Source: JASLDZ01 sp964235945
Lineage (GTDB): Bacteria > Pseudomonadota > Alphaproteobacteria > Caulobacterales > Caulobacteraceae
Assembly: GCA_964235945.1 (NCBI GenBank)
Contig: CAXSDV010000022.1
Span: 1 to 39,729 of the forward strand
Direction of reading: 5' to 3'
DNA length: 39,729 nt
The notes under the pieces are model-generated. The model searched no databases and was not told the DNA's origin. It saw nothing but the letters and a program-made list of their open reading frames with translations. Below, piece by piece: positions 1 through 8,186 of the stretch (the first letter of the stretch is position 1; each line of letters begins with the position of its first letter). The translations under genes were made by a program, and so were the position numbers.

Positions 1-535
1 CCTCCAGGTCGAGGTAGTTGGTCGGCTCGTCCAGCAGCAGCAGGTCGGGCTCGGCCAGGAGCGCGCCCGCCAGCGCCGCGCGCATGCGCCAGCCGCCGGA
101 GAAGTCGGACACGGGTCGGGAGAGCTCGGCGGCGGCGAAGCCCAGGCCCGTGAGGATCTCCGCGGCGCGGGCGGGGGCGGCTTCCGCGCCGATGTCGATC
201 AGCCGTGCGTGGAGTTCGCCCAGGCGCTCGGGCGGCGCGGTGTCCAACTCGGCGAGAAGGCCCGCGCGCACCGTGTCGTAGGCCAGCACCGCCTCGATCA
301 GCGGCTCGGGCGAAGCGGCGTGCTCCTGCTCCACCGCCACCGTGCGTCCCTTGGGCAGCACGATCTCGCCGCCCGAAGGGCTGAGCTCGCCCAGGATGAG
401 GCGGAACAGGGTCGACTTGCCGATCCCGTTGCGCCCCACCAGCCCCACGTGCGCACCGTCGGGCACGGACACGCTCGCGCCGTTCAGGAACGGGCGGCCC
501 CAGGCGGTGAAGGACAGGTCGCGGATCTGGAGCAT
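1..535 (-). CDS. ABC-F family ATPase, N-terminal part (gene runs off the window start)
   Basis: The minus strand from 535 reads an ABC-F protein: MLQIRDLSF, then a Walker A (GRNGIGKST) near residue 40, an ABC signature region (SDFSGGWRMR) and a Walker B followed by the ABC-F hallmark DEPTNYLDLE at the window edge. About 178 residues are present, that is most of the first of two ATPase domains; the linker and second domain lie outside. There are no membrane segments, as expected for this soluble, ribosome-associated family (EttA/Uup/YheS). The sequence looks nearest the YheS-type proteins common in alphaproteobacteria, but the subfamily cannot be settled from this half. It is divergent from ndk, with 95 bp between the starts. 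Confidence 0.9.
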   Translation of the reverse strand, partial: MLQIRDLSFTAWGRPFLNGASVSVPDGAHVGLVGRNGIGKSTLFRLILGELSPSGGEIVLPKGRTVAVEQEHAASPEPLIEAVLAYDTVRAGLLAELDTAPPERLGELHARLIDIGAEAAPARAAEILTGLGFAAAELSRPVSDFSGGWRMRAALAGALLAEPDLLLLDEPTNYLDLE

Positions 536-554
536 GGGGCGGGCGGGCGGCGGG

Positions 555-583
555 TTGGCGGTCGGGGAGGGGGCCGCTATAAG
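555..583 (+). promoter_or_regulatory. Predicted housekeeping promoter for ndk
   Basis: TTGGCGG (555-561), 14 bp, then GCTATAAG (576-583). This closely matches the Caulobacter-type consensus TTGACGS-N10-14-GCTANAWC. The -10 ends 47 bp before the ndk start. The match is by eye. Confidence 0.5.
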
Positions 584-630
584 CCCCGCGCCTCCTCATA
601 ACCAATTCCAACGCAAGGCCGCCCGAGCCC

Positions 631-1050
631 ATGACCGAACGCACCTTCTCGATCCTCAAGCCCGACGCCACGCGCCGCAACCTGACGGGCGAAATCAACG
701 CCGTGATCGAGAAGGCGGGGCTGCGCATCGTCGCCCAGCGTCGCATCCAGATGACCCGGGCGCAGGCCGAGGCGTTCTACGCCGTCCACGCGGCGCGCCC
801 CTTCTACGGCGAGCTGGTCGAGCAGATGACGGGCGGCCCGGTGGTGGTGCAGGTGCTGGAGGGCGAAGGCGCCATCGCCAAGTACCGCGAGGTGATGGGC
901 GCCACCAACCCGGCCAACGCCGACGAGGGCACCATCCGCAAGCTGTTCGCGCTCAGCGTCGGCGAGAACTCGGTGCACGGGTCGGACGCGCCGGAGACCG
1001 CCGCCAGCGAGATCCCGCAGTTCTTCACCGAGGACCAGATCGTCGGCTGA
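631..1050 (+). CDS. ndk: Nucleoside-diphosphate kinase
   Basis: A 139-residue protein, the usual Ndk length. It equilibrates nucleoside di- and triphosphates in the cytoplasm through a phosphohistidine intermediate. The N-terminal TFSILKPDA strand is typical, and the catalytic histidine is H116 in the NSVHGSDA motif near the C-terminus. The ATG is preceded by the predicted promoter at 555-583; no strong Shine-Dalgarno is visible. It is monocistronic or possibly cotranscribed with the small lipoprotein 92 bp downstream. Confidence 0.97.
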   Translation: MTERTFSILKPDATRRNLTGEINAVIEKAGLRIVAQRRIQMTRAQAEAFYAVHAARPFYGELVEQMTGGPVVVQVLEGEGAIAKYREVMGATNPANADEGTIRKLFALSVGENSVHGSDAPETAASEIPQFFTEDQIVG

Positions 1051-1142
1051 CCGTCGGTCCCGGCGGTGGACGCCCGCCGCCGGAACCGCCGACTGGGGCG
1101 GTCGTTGACGCGACCGCATCCCAGTTTCGACGGACGACGCCC

Positions 1143-1391
1143 ATGACCCGGACCCGCCTCAAGTTCGCCGCTCCGCTGCTCGCCGCGGGCCTGCTGGCCG
1201 CCTGCGGAACCACCACGACCGAGCGCGCCTCGACCGGAGCCATCGGCGGAGCATTGGCCGGTGGTCTGATCGGCGGCAACCTGGCCGGCGCGGCCGTGGG
1301 CGGTCTGGCGGGGGCGGGCATAGGCGCGGCCACCACCGACCATAGCCACGACCGCGACCGCGACTACTGCCGCGACCACCCCTGCAACTGA
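1143..1391 (+). CDS. Small glycine-zipper lipoprotein
   Basis: An 82-residue predicted lipoprotein. The N-terminus MTRTRLKFAAPLLAAGLLAAC is a signal peptide ending in an LAAC lipobox. A glycine/alanine-rich repeat follows (GAIGGALAGGLIGGNLAG and related), typical of glycine-zipper outer-membrane or membrane-associated lipoproteins (SlyB/OsmB/YMGG-like). The tail is charged, with H, D, R and two cysteines (DRDYCRDHPC). The exact function is unknown; families of this type are often envelope-stress or entericidin-like proteins. It converges on purN with only 13 bp between, and I saw no hairpin terminator there. The composition matches its neighbours. Confidence 0.8.
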   Translation: MTRTRLKFAAPLLAAGLLAACGTTTTERASTGAIGGALAGGLIGGNLAGAAVGGLAGAGIGAATTDHSHDRDRDYCRDHPCN

Positions 1392-1404
1392 CCGTCTCGA
1401 CGCT

Positions 1405-2010
1405 TCAGGTCGGGTCGCTCTCACGCAAGCGCAGGGCGGCCCGCGCGAGCGCGTCGGGGTAGAGCCGGTGCTCCGCCTCCAGCACGCGGGCGGCGAGGGT
1501 CGACTCGGTGTCGCCGGGTAGAATCGGCACTTCGGCCTGGCCGAGCACCGGGCCTTCGTCCACGCCTTCGCTCACCCAGTGCACCGTGCAGCCGTGGCGG
1601 CCGTGCCCGGCGGCCAGCGCTCGTGCATGGGTGTCGAGCCCCGGGAAGTGGGGGAGCAGACTCGGGTGGATGTTGAGCATCCGGCCCCGCCACGCCTGCA
1701 CGAACCAGGGGGTGAGCACGCGCATGTACCCCGCCAGCGCCACGAGTTCGACGCCCGCCGCGCGCAGCCGGGCGTCCAGTTCGCGTTCGTGCGCCTCGCG
1801 GTCCCCGTCGAAGGCGCGGTGCTCGACCGCCTCGGCCGCCACGCCCCCGGCCCGCGCCGTGGCGAGGCCGCCCGCGTCCGGCCGATTGGAGAGCACGAGC
1901 ACCACCTCCGCCGGATAGTCGGGCGCGCGCGAGGCGTCGAGCAGGGCCTCCATGTTGGAGCCCCGCCCGCTGATCATCACGGCGGTGCGGACGCGGGCCG
2001 GCGCGTTCAT
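1405..2010 (-). CDS. purN: Phosphoribosylglycinamide formyltransferase (GART)
   Basis: A 201-residue protein, the normal PurN size. It transfers a formyl group from 10-formyl-THF to GAR in step 3 of de novo purine synthesis. Family hallmarks are VMISGRGSNMEALL at the N-terminus, the catalytic asparagine and histidine in NIHPSLLPHFPG, and the later HWVSEGVDEGP motif containing the essential aspartate. The ATG at 2010 overlaps the purM stop (ATGA), which fixes the start and indicates translational coupling. A longer in-frame reading upstream lies inside purM and is not used. Confidence 0.96.
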   Translation of the reverse strand: MNAPARVRTAVMISGRGSNMEALLDASRAPDYPAEVVLVLSNRPDAGGLATARAGGVAAEAVEHRAFDGDREAHERELDARLRAAGVELVALAGYMRVLTPWFVQAWRGRMLNIHPSLLPHFPGLDTHARALAAGHGRHGCTVHWVSEGVDEGPVLGQAEVPILPGDTESTLAARVLEAEHRLYPDALARAALRLRESDPT

Positions 2011-3047
2011 GCGGGCGCGAGCTCTCCCGCGACGAACGCGTCCTCGCCGCCGTTGACCAGCGCCGCCAGCACGGCTTCCGCGTGCTCGGGCGCGACCACC
2101 AGCAGGAAGCCCAGGCCGCAGTTGAAGGTGCGGCGCATCTCCGATTCGGCCACGCCGCCTTCGCGCGCCAGCCAATCGAACACGGGCGGCGGCGCCCAGG
2201 CGTTCCAGTCGAAGCGCGCCTTGAGGTGGGCGGGCAGGGCCCGGGGAGGGTTCTCCACCAAGCCGCCACCGGTGATGTGGGCCGCGCCCTTGACCAAGCC
2301 CGCCTTGGCCAACGGCAGCACGGTGCGGACGTAGATGCGCGTCGGCTCCAGCAGCGCCTCGGCGAGGGAGGCGCCCGGGGCGAAGGGCGCCGGCGCCTCC
2401 CAGGCCAGGCCCGTGCGCTCCACCACGCGGCGGATCAGCGAGTAGCCGTTGGCGTGCGGCCCGGACGAGCCCAGGCCGATCAGCAGGTCGCCCGCGCGCT
2501 GGTCGTCCAGCCGGGGCAGCACGCCCGCCCGGTCCACCGCGCCCAGGGAGAAGCCCGCCAGGTCGTAGTCGCCGGCCGCGTACAGTCCCGGCATCTCGGC
2601 CGTCTCGCCGCCCACCAGGGCGCAGCCCGCGCGGCGGCAGCCTTCGGCTATGCCCGCCACGATCGTGCGCCCGGCCTCAACGTCGAGCTTGGAGGTCGCG
2701 TAATAGTCGAGGAACAGCAGCGGCTCGGCCCCCTGCGCCAGGAGGTCGTTGACGCACATGGCCACCAGGTCGATTCCGATGCCCTCGTGACGCCCCGTGT
2801 CGATGGCGATCTTGAGCTTGGTGCCCACCCCGTCGGTGGTGGCCACGATCAGCGGGTCGTCGTAGCCGGCCGCCTTGAGGTCGAATAGCGCGCCGAACCC
2901 GCCGAGCGAGGGGGTGGCGCCCGGCCGGGCCGTGGCGCGCGCCAAGGGCTTGATCGCGGCCACCAGCGCCTCGCCCGCGTCGATGTCCACGCCCGCCTGC
3001 GCATAGGTGAGGCCGCCCGCTTGCGGGGCGTCCGGACGGTCGTTCAT
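2007..3047 (-). CDS. purM: Phosphoribosylformylglycinamidine cyclo-ligase (AIR synthetase)
   Basis: A 346-residue PurM, which converts FGAM to AIR with ATP in purine synthesis. Visible signatures are GGFGALFDL near the N-terminus, the DGVGTKLKIA ATP/substrate motif, AMCVNDLLAQGAEPLLFLDY and GGETAEMPG. The ATG at 3047 (MNDRPDAP) is preferred over an upstream in-frame start at 3068 because AAAGGA lies about 9 nt before it. It is first in a two-gene operon with purN (4-base ATGA overlap) and is divergent from rnd. Confidence 0.96.
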   Translation of the reverse strand: MNDRPDAPQAGGLTYAQAGVDIDAGEALVAAIKPLARATARPGATPSLGGFGALFDLKAAGYDDPLIVATTDGVGTKLKIAIDTGRHEGIGIDLVAMCVNDLLAQGAEPLLFLDYYATSKLDVEAGRTIVAGIAEGCRRAGCALVGGETAEMPGLYAAGDYDLAGFSLGAVDRAGVLPRLDDQRAGDLLIGLGSSGPHANGYSLIRRVVERTGLAWEAPAPFAPGASLAEALLEPTRIYVRTVLPLAKAGLVKGAAHITGGGLVENPPRALPAHLKARFDWNAWAPPPVFDWLAREGGVAESEMRRTFNCGLGFLLVVAPEHAEAVLAALVNGGEDAFVAGELAPA

Positions 3048-3068
3048 GGGCCGGGTCCTTTGGCGCAC

Positions 3069-3099
3069 TTGCCCCGAGCATGGCGGCGCGGGCTATAGC
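3069..3099 (+). promoter_or_regulatory. Predicted promoter for rnd with a palindromic -10
   Basis: TTGCCCC (3069-3075) and GCTATAGC (3092-3099), spacing 16 bp. GCTATAGC is its own reverse complement, so it could serve either strand between the divergent purM and rnd genes. It ends only 6 nt before the rnd ATG, which predicts a transcript starting at or near the start codon. Confidence 0.4.
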
Positions 3100-3105
3100 T
3101 AGCGC

Positions 3106-4311
3106 ATGACGCCGATCACCGACAACGCCCGGCTCCGCGAGTTCTGCGAGGCCGTGCGCCACAGCCCCTTCATCGCGGTGGACACCGAGTTCATGCGCGA
3201 GACCACCTACTGGCCCAAGCTCTGCCTCATCCAGGCCGCCTCCATCGACGGGGCCGCCACCATCGACCCCTTGGTCGACGACCTGGACCTGGAGCCCTTC
3301 CTGGCGCTGATGCGCGACCCCTCCATCGTCAAGGTGTTCCACGCCTGCCGCCAGGACGTGGAGATCTTCAACAACCTGGGGGCCATTCCCACGCCGTTGT
3401 TCGACACCCAGGTGGCGGCCATGGCGGCGGGCTTCGGCGAGCAGATCGCCTACGACGCGCTGGTGCGGCAGATGCTGCGCATCGACCTGGACAAGTCGAG
3501 CCGTTTCACCGACTGGGCGCGCCGCCCCTTGTCCGACGCCCAGCTCGACTACGCCCTGGCCGACGTGACGCACCTGGCGCGCTTCTACCCCAAGCTCGTC
3601 CAGCGCCTGGAGAAGGACGGCCGCCTGGCCTGGGTGGCCGAGGAGATGGCGGCGCTGTCGGACCCCGCCTCCTACGACGTGGACCCGGACAAGGCGTGGC
3701 GACGCCTGAAGCCGCGCAAGTTCAGCGCCCGCTACCTCGCCGCCTTCAAGGCCGCCGCCGCCTGGCGTGAGCGCACCGCCCAGCAACGCGACATGCCCCG
3801 CGGCCGCGTGTTGAAGGACGAGGCCATGGACGAGATCGCCGGCCAGCTCCCCACCACGCTGGAGGCGTTGAACAACCTGCGCTCGGCCCCCAAGGGGTTC
3901 GGCGGCTCCAAGTTCGGGGCCGAGCTCCTGGACGCGCTCAAGGAGGCGCTGCGCGACCCGGAAGCCTACGCCCCGGTGATCGAGCGCGCGCCCCCGCCGC
4001 CGCAGAACGCGGGCGCGGTGGTCGAGCTGCTCAAGGTGCTGCTCAAGGCCCGGGCGGAGGACGCGGGCGTGGCCTCCAAGCTGATCGCCACCGTCACCGA
4101 CCTGGAGAAGATCGCCGCCGACGACGCGGCGGAAGTCGGCGCCCTCCAGGGCTGGCGCCGCGAGGTGTTCGGCGCCGACGCCCTGCGCCTCAAGCGCGGC
4201 GAACTGGCNNNNNNNNNNNNNNNNNNNNNNNNNNNNNNNNNNNNNNNNNNNNNNNNNNNNNNNNNNNNNNNNNNNNNNNNNNNNNNNNNNNNNNNNNNNN
4301 NNNNNNNNTAA
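3106..4311 (+). CDS. rnd: Ribonuclease D, C-terminus lost in assembly gap
   Basis: A 3'-to-5' exoribonuclease of the DEDD family involved in tRNA 3' maturation and RNA turnover. D26 and E28 in VDTEF are the first metal ligands; HACRQDVEIFNN and YALADVTHL carry the later aspartates and the DEDDy tyrosine region. An HRDC-type helical domain follows (about residues 210-280). About 367 residues are readable before the N run at 4209. The end given is the first in-frame TAA if the gap really is 100 bases; if the gap length is arbitrary, the sequence after it can also be read as KWISL and a stop at 4325-4327. No Shine-Dalgarno is seen; translation may be leaderless. Confidence 0.9.
   Translation: MTPITDNARLREFCEAVRHSPFIAVDTEFMRETTYWPKLCLIQAASIDGAATIDPLVDDLDLEPFLALMRDPSIVKVFHACRQDVEIFNNLGAIPTPLFDTQVAAMAAGFGEQIAYDALVRQMLRIDLDKSSRFTDWARRPLSDAQLDYALADVTHLARFYPKLVQRLEKDGRLAWVAEEMAALSDPASYDVDPDKAWRRLKPRKFSARYLAAFKAAAAWRERTAQQRDMPRGRVLKDEAMDEIAGQLPTTLEALNNLRSAPKGFGGSKFGAELLDALKEALRDPEAYAPVIERAPPPPQNAGAVVELLKVLLKARAEDAGVASKLIATVTDLEKIAADDAAEVGALQGWRREVFGADALRLKRGELXXXXXXXXXXXXXXXXXXXXXXXXXXXXXXXXXX
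4209..4308. other. Assembly gap of 100 N
   Basis: An uninterrupted run of exactly 100 N, the conventional placeholder for a gap of unknown size. It removes the end of rnd. The missing stretch may be shorter or longer than 100 bases. Confidence 0.99.
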
Positions 4312-4328
4312 GTGGATTTCGCTGTGAG

Positions 4329-5858
4329 TTAAGCCACCACCCGCGGTTGGGCGTCCAGCACCTCGGCCAGGGCGGCGAGGCGCTTCCTGGTCTGCTCGCC
4401 GAGCAGGAGGTCGGTTCGGGGCGGACGGGCGGTCAGGAGCAGGTCGCGGCCGTTCAGGGCGAGGGCGGCGCAGGCGAGCAGGGCGGGGCTGCGGCCGCAC
4501 AGGTCGCAGCCCAGCCGCAGGGCCGCGCCCAGCACGCGCGCGCGCTTGAGCTGCTCGGGGCCGACCACCCGGCCCAGGTCTTCGCCGCTGCGGAGCTGGC
4601 TGGTGTAGCGGGCGTGGACGGCGGAGGCGAGGAAGGCGCGTTCGGCGTGGGTGCAGCCGGCCACGGGCGCGCGGAGCACCTGTTCGAAGGCGAGGTCGGC
4701 GCGGTGGTCGGGGTGCAGGCGCGCGCCCACGTCCGCCAAGCGGCAGGCGGCGGCCAGGAGCACGGCGGAGCGCGCGGGCGCGAACACGGGCGCAAGGCTG
4801 GACCACAAGGGCGTCAGCCACGCCTCCAGCGCGCCCCCGAGCGCTTCGCCCATCCCCTGGCGCTCGCCCAGGGCTTGGCAACCCGCCAGCAAGGGATCGC
4901 AGCGGCGCACCTCCGGGGCCATGCCCTCCAGCAGCAGGCCCTCGCGCAGGCCGTAGGCGGAGATGGATACGCGCTCGATCCCCAGCCGCTCGACCAGCGC
5001 CTCCAACACCACGGCGGCGTGGGGCAGGGTCTCGGCGCGCTTCTTGGACAGGCCGGGAACACGCTCCAGCGAAGCGCGCGACTGGCGCGACACGAACTGA
5101 GCCGCTTCCACCGCTTCGCGTGCGGAGAGGGCGTATTCGTGAACGATCTCCAAGGGATAGCCGCTGTTTCGCATGTGCAGCAGCGCCAGGTTGCGCCAAG
5201 CCCCGCCCACCGCGTGGAAGTCGCGGGTGCGCAGGCCGCGAGCGCCCCGGTCGAGTTCGGCGTCGATGCGGCGGCGCGCGGCGAGCGGGTCGTAGGCGAC
5301 CTTGGAGGTCGCACCCAGAGCGAAAGGACCCAGCGGCAGCGTCACGCCCGCGCCGGGGACGCCCGCCGACAGCCGCACGAGCTCCAGGCTCGACCCGCCG
5401 AGGTCGCCCACCAGCCCTTCCGCATCCGGCTGGCCGGCGGCCACGCCCAGCGCCGAATAGTGCGCCTCCTGCGCGCCGGAAAGCACGCGCACGCGAAGTC
5501 CCGTCTCGGCGGCGACGCGCGCGACGAAGGCCGCGCCGTCCAGCGCTTCGCGCACGGCGGCGGTGGCCACGGCGACCACCTCGTGCGCCGCCGAGCCCTC
5601 CAGCACCGCCCGGAAGCGACGCAGCGCCTGCATCGCCTGCTCCACGCCCGACGGCGAGAGGCGCCCGGTGGAGGCCACCTCGCGCCCGAGCCCGGCCAGC
5701 ACCTTCTCGTTGTAGGTGGTCCAGATCGCCCGGCCTTCCAACCGGTAGACCACCAGGCGGACCGAGTTGGAGCCTATGTCGACGACGGCGGCCTCGCGCG
5801 CGGCGACCGTTCCGGAGGCGGCGGGCGACGCCGCCGCCTCAGCGGCGGGGGCCGACAT
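4329..5858 (-). CDS. ppx: Exopolyphosphatase, Ppx/GppA family
   Basis: A 509-residue member of the ASKHA-fold Ppx/GppA family, hydrolysing terminal phosphate from polyphosphate and/or pppGpp. The N-terminal phosphate-1 motif is VVDIGSNSVRLVVY (about residues 25-38), the second motif is GDLGGSSLELV, and LPLGPFALG follows, all typical. The C-terminal 180 residues form the helical HD-like region found in long Ppx proteins. Its start overlaps the end of ppk by 20 bases, so synthesis and breakdown of polyphosphate are coupled in one operon. Ppx and GppA activity cannot be told apart from sequence. Confidence 0.93.
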   Translation of the reverse strand: MSAPAAEAAASPAASGTVAAREAAVVDIGSNSVRLVVYRLEGRAIWTTYNEKVLAGLGREVASTGRLSPSGVEQAMQALRRFRAVLEGSAAHEVVAVATAAVREALDGAAFVARVAAETGLRVRVLSGAQEAHYSALGVAAGQPDAEGLVGDLGGSSLELVRLSAGVPGAGVTLPLGPFALGATSKVAYDPLAARRRIDAELDRGARGLRTRDFHAVGGAWRNLALLHMRNSGYPLEIVHEYALSAREAVEAAQFVSRQSRASLERVPGLSKKRAETLPHAAVVLEALVERLGIERVSISAYGLREGLLLEGMAPEVRRCDPLLAGCQALGERQGMGEALGGALEAWLTPLWSSLAPVFAPARSAVLLAAACRLADVGARLHPDHRADLAFEQVLRAPVAGCTHAERAFLASAVHARYTSQLRSGEDLGRVVGPEQLKRARVLGAALRLGCDLCGRSPALLACAALALNGRDLLLTARPPRTDLLLGEQTRKRLAALAEVLDAQPRVVA

Positions 5859-8130
5859 GGTCGAAGGCGCGCGGCAGGGTCTTGGCGCGGCCCCGGCCGG
5901 ACAGGCTGGGGTTGGTCATGAAATAGTCGTGGGCGGAGAAGGGCTTCTTCACTCCCTCCACGTCGTAGCGCACGTACTCGCCGTCCGAACGCAGCTCCCA
6001 GCTCTGGGCCTCGTCGTTGAGGTTGGCGACCATGATCTGGTCGAGCACCTGCTGGTGGACGGTGGGGTTCTCGATGGGCACCAAGCTCTCGATGCGCCGG
6101 TCGAGGTTCCTGGGCATCCAGTCGGCGGAGGAGATGAACACCCGCGACTTGGGGCTCGGCATGGGCTCGCCGGCGCCGAAGCACACCACGCGCGCGTGCT
6201 CCAGGAAGCGCCCGACGATCGACTTGACGTGGATGTTCTCGCTGAGCCCCTTCAGCCCCGGCCGCAGGCAGCAGATGCCGCGCACCACCAGCTCGATGCG
6301 CACCCCCGCCTGGCTCGCCGCGTAGAGGGCGTCGATGATCTCCGGGTCCACCAGGGCGTTGAGCTTGGCCCAGATGGCGGCGGGCCGCCCGGCGCGCGCG
6401 TGTTCCGACTCGCAGGCGATCCAGTGGAGCAGGCGCGGCTTCAGGCTGATCGGCGAGAAGGCCAGCTTCTCCATACCCTCGGGAGTGGCGTAGCCGGTGA
6501 TGAAGTTGAACAAGCGCGTGGCGTCGCGCGTCAGCGCCGGGTCGCAGGTGAACAGGCTGAGGTCCGTGTAGATGCGCGCGGTCAGCGGGTGGTAGTTGCC
6601 CGTGCCGAAGTGGCAGTAGGTCTTGAGGTGTTCGCCCTCGCGCCGCACCACGATCGAGAGCTTGGCGTGGGTCTTGTACTCCACGAAGCCGAAGACGACG
6701 TGGACGCCCGCCCGCTCGAGGTCGCGCGCCCACTTCAGGTTGGCCGCCTCGTCGAAGCGCGCCTTGATCTCCACGAGGGCGGTGACGTTCTTGCCGCGGT
6801 CGGCCGCGTCGATCAGCGCGGCCACGATGGGGCTGTTCTCGCTGGTGCGGTACAGCGTCTGCTTGATGGCGATGACGTTGGGGTCGGCGGCGGCCTGGCG
6901 CAGGAACTGCACCACCACGTCGAAGCTCTCGAACGGGTGGTGGACGAGGATGTCCTTCTCGGTGATGGCCGCGAAGGCGTCGCCGCCGTGCTCGCGCACG
7001 CGCTCGGGGAAGCGCGGCTCGAAGGGGCGGAACTTCTGCTCCGCCCGCCCGCCGGAGATCAACTCCGAGAGTTGGGACAGGCCCAGCGTGCCCTGGGTCA
7101 GCACCACCTCCTGGGGCGAGACGTGGAGGTTGCGCAGGATGAACTCGCGCAGCTCGCCCCCCATCGCGTCGTCGACGGTGACGCGCACCACCGAGCCGCG
7201 GCGGCGCTGCTTGAGCATGAGTTCGAACTCGCGGACGAGGTCCTCCGCCTCCTCCTCCATCTCCACGTCGCTGTCGCGCAGGATGCGGAACACGCCCTTG
7301 GCGTCCAGGTCGCAGTCGGGGAACAGGCGCTCGATGAACAGGCCGACCAGGTCCTCCATGGCCAGCACGCGGCGCAGGCTGGGGCCGTCGGCTGCGGGGT
7401 CGGGCGGCAGCGCCCAGAAGCGCCGCATCTGGTTGGGAATGGGCACCAGCGCGTAGAAGTTCTTCCCGTCCGAACGGCGGCGCAGCTTCAGCGCCATGGA
7501 GAAGGCGAGGTTGGGCAGGAACGGGAACGGGTGGGCCGGGTCGATGGCCAGGGGCGTGAGCACGGGGAACAGCTCGCGCTGGAAGATCGGCTCCAGCCGG
7601 TCGAGCTCGCCCACGGTCACCGCCTTGGGGTCGACGACCTCCACGCCGGCGGCCAGGAGCTCGCCGCGCAGTTCCTTCCAGCGGCGCTGCTGCTGGCGCA
7701 TCAGGTCGGCGGCCGCGGCCCCCACCGCCGCCAACTGCTCCTCGGGGTTGAGCCCGTCCTGGCTGACCACGCGCACGCCCTCGCGCACCTGGCCCTTCAG
7801 GCCGGCCACGCGCACCATGTAGAACTCGTCGAGGTTCGAGGCGGAGATCGACAGGAAGCGCACGCGTTCGAACACCGGATGGCGCGGATTGGCGCTCTCC
7901 TCCAGCACGCGCTGGTTGAAGGCCAGCCAGGAGAGCTCGCGGTTGAAGAAACGCGCGGGGGAGGCGGCCAGCGCCTCGTCCCAGGTCAGGTCCGTTCCCG
8001 GTCGCGCGGGCGCGTGGCCGGGCTCGTCCTTCGCTCCGTCCAGCACCGGGCCGAGCGGAACGGCGGGCGCCGGCGCGGGCGCGGCGCGGTCGGGGGCCAC
8101 GTCGCCGGGGGAGCCGTCGGGGGAGGTCAT
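5839..8130 (-). CDS. ppk: Polyphosphate kinase 1
   Basis: A 763-residue PPK1, which polymerises the ATP gamma-phosphate into polyphosphate at the inner membrane. It begins MTSPDGSPG with a low-complexity Pro/Ala N-terminal extension of about 50 residues before the conserved N domain (FFNRELSWLAFNQRVLEES). The catalytic region has AIKQTLYRTSENSPIV, the autophosphorylated histidine region (YKTHAKLSIVVRREGE) and a second histidine segment (YCHFGTGNYHP). The start at 8130 is chosen because the conserved domain begins soon after; a much longer in-frame reading upstream only shadows hdaA. It lies between hdaA and ppx in one minus-strand operon. Confidence 0.95.
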   Translation of the reverse strand: MTSPDGSPGDVAPDRAAPAPAPAVPLGPVLDGAKDEPGHAPARPGTDLTWDEALAASPARFFNRELSWLAFNQRVLEESANPRHPVFERVRFLSISASNLDEFYMVRVAGLKGQVREGVRVVSQDGLNPEEQLAAVGAAAADLMRQQQRRWKELRGELLAAGVEVVDPKAVTVGELDRLEPIFQRELFPVLTPLAIDPAHPFPFLPNLAFSMALKLRRRSDGKNFYALVPIPNQMRRFWALPPDPAADGPSLRRVLAMEDLVGLFIERLFPDCDLDAKGVFRILRDSDVEMEEEAEDLVREFELMLKQRRRGSVVRVTVDDAMGGELREFILRNLHVSPQEVVLTQGTLGLSQLSELISGGRAEQKFRPFEPRFPERVREHGGDAFAAITEKDILVHHPFESFDVVVQFLRQAAADPNVIAIKQTLYRTSENSPIVAALIDAADRGKNVTALVEIKARFDEAANLKWARDLERAGVHVVFGFVEYKTHAKLSIVVRREGEHLKTYCHFGTGNYHPLTARIYTDLSLFTCDPALTRDATRLFNFITGYATPEGMEKLAFSPISLKPRLLHWIACESEHARAGRPAAIWAKLNALVDPEIIDALYAASQAGVRIELVVRGICCLRPGLKGLSENIHVKSIVGRFLEHARVVCFGAGEPMPSPKSRVFISSADWMPRNLDRRIESLVPIENPTVHQQVLDQIMVANLNDEAQSWELRSDGEYVRYDVEGVKKPFSAHDYFMTNPSLSGRGRAKTLPRAFDHVGPRR

Positions 8131-8186
8131 GGACGGGTTGTCGCGCGATCCGCCGCGCCCTTCAACCAAGGTCCCGTGACGGTTCG

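Noticed and set aside
5774..6733. Long open frames overlapping ppk, ppx and most other genes, on both strands
   Set aside because: High GC leaves few stop codons, so shadow frames are long. Their translations are Arg/Ala/Pro-rich without family motifs, and each overlaps a gene with clear conserved domains.
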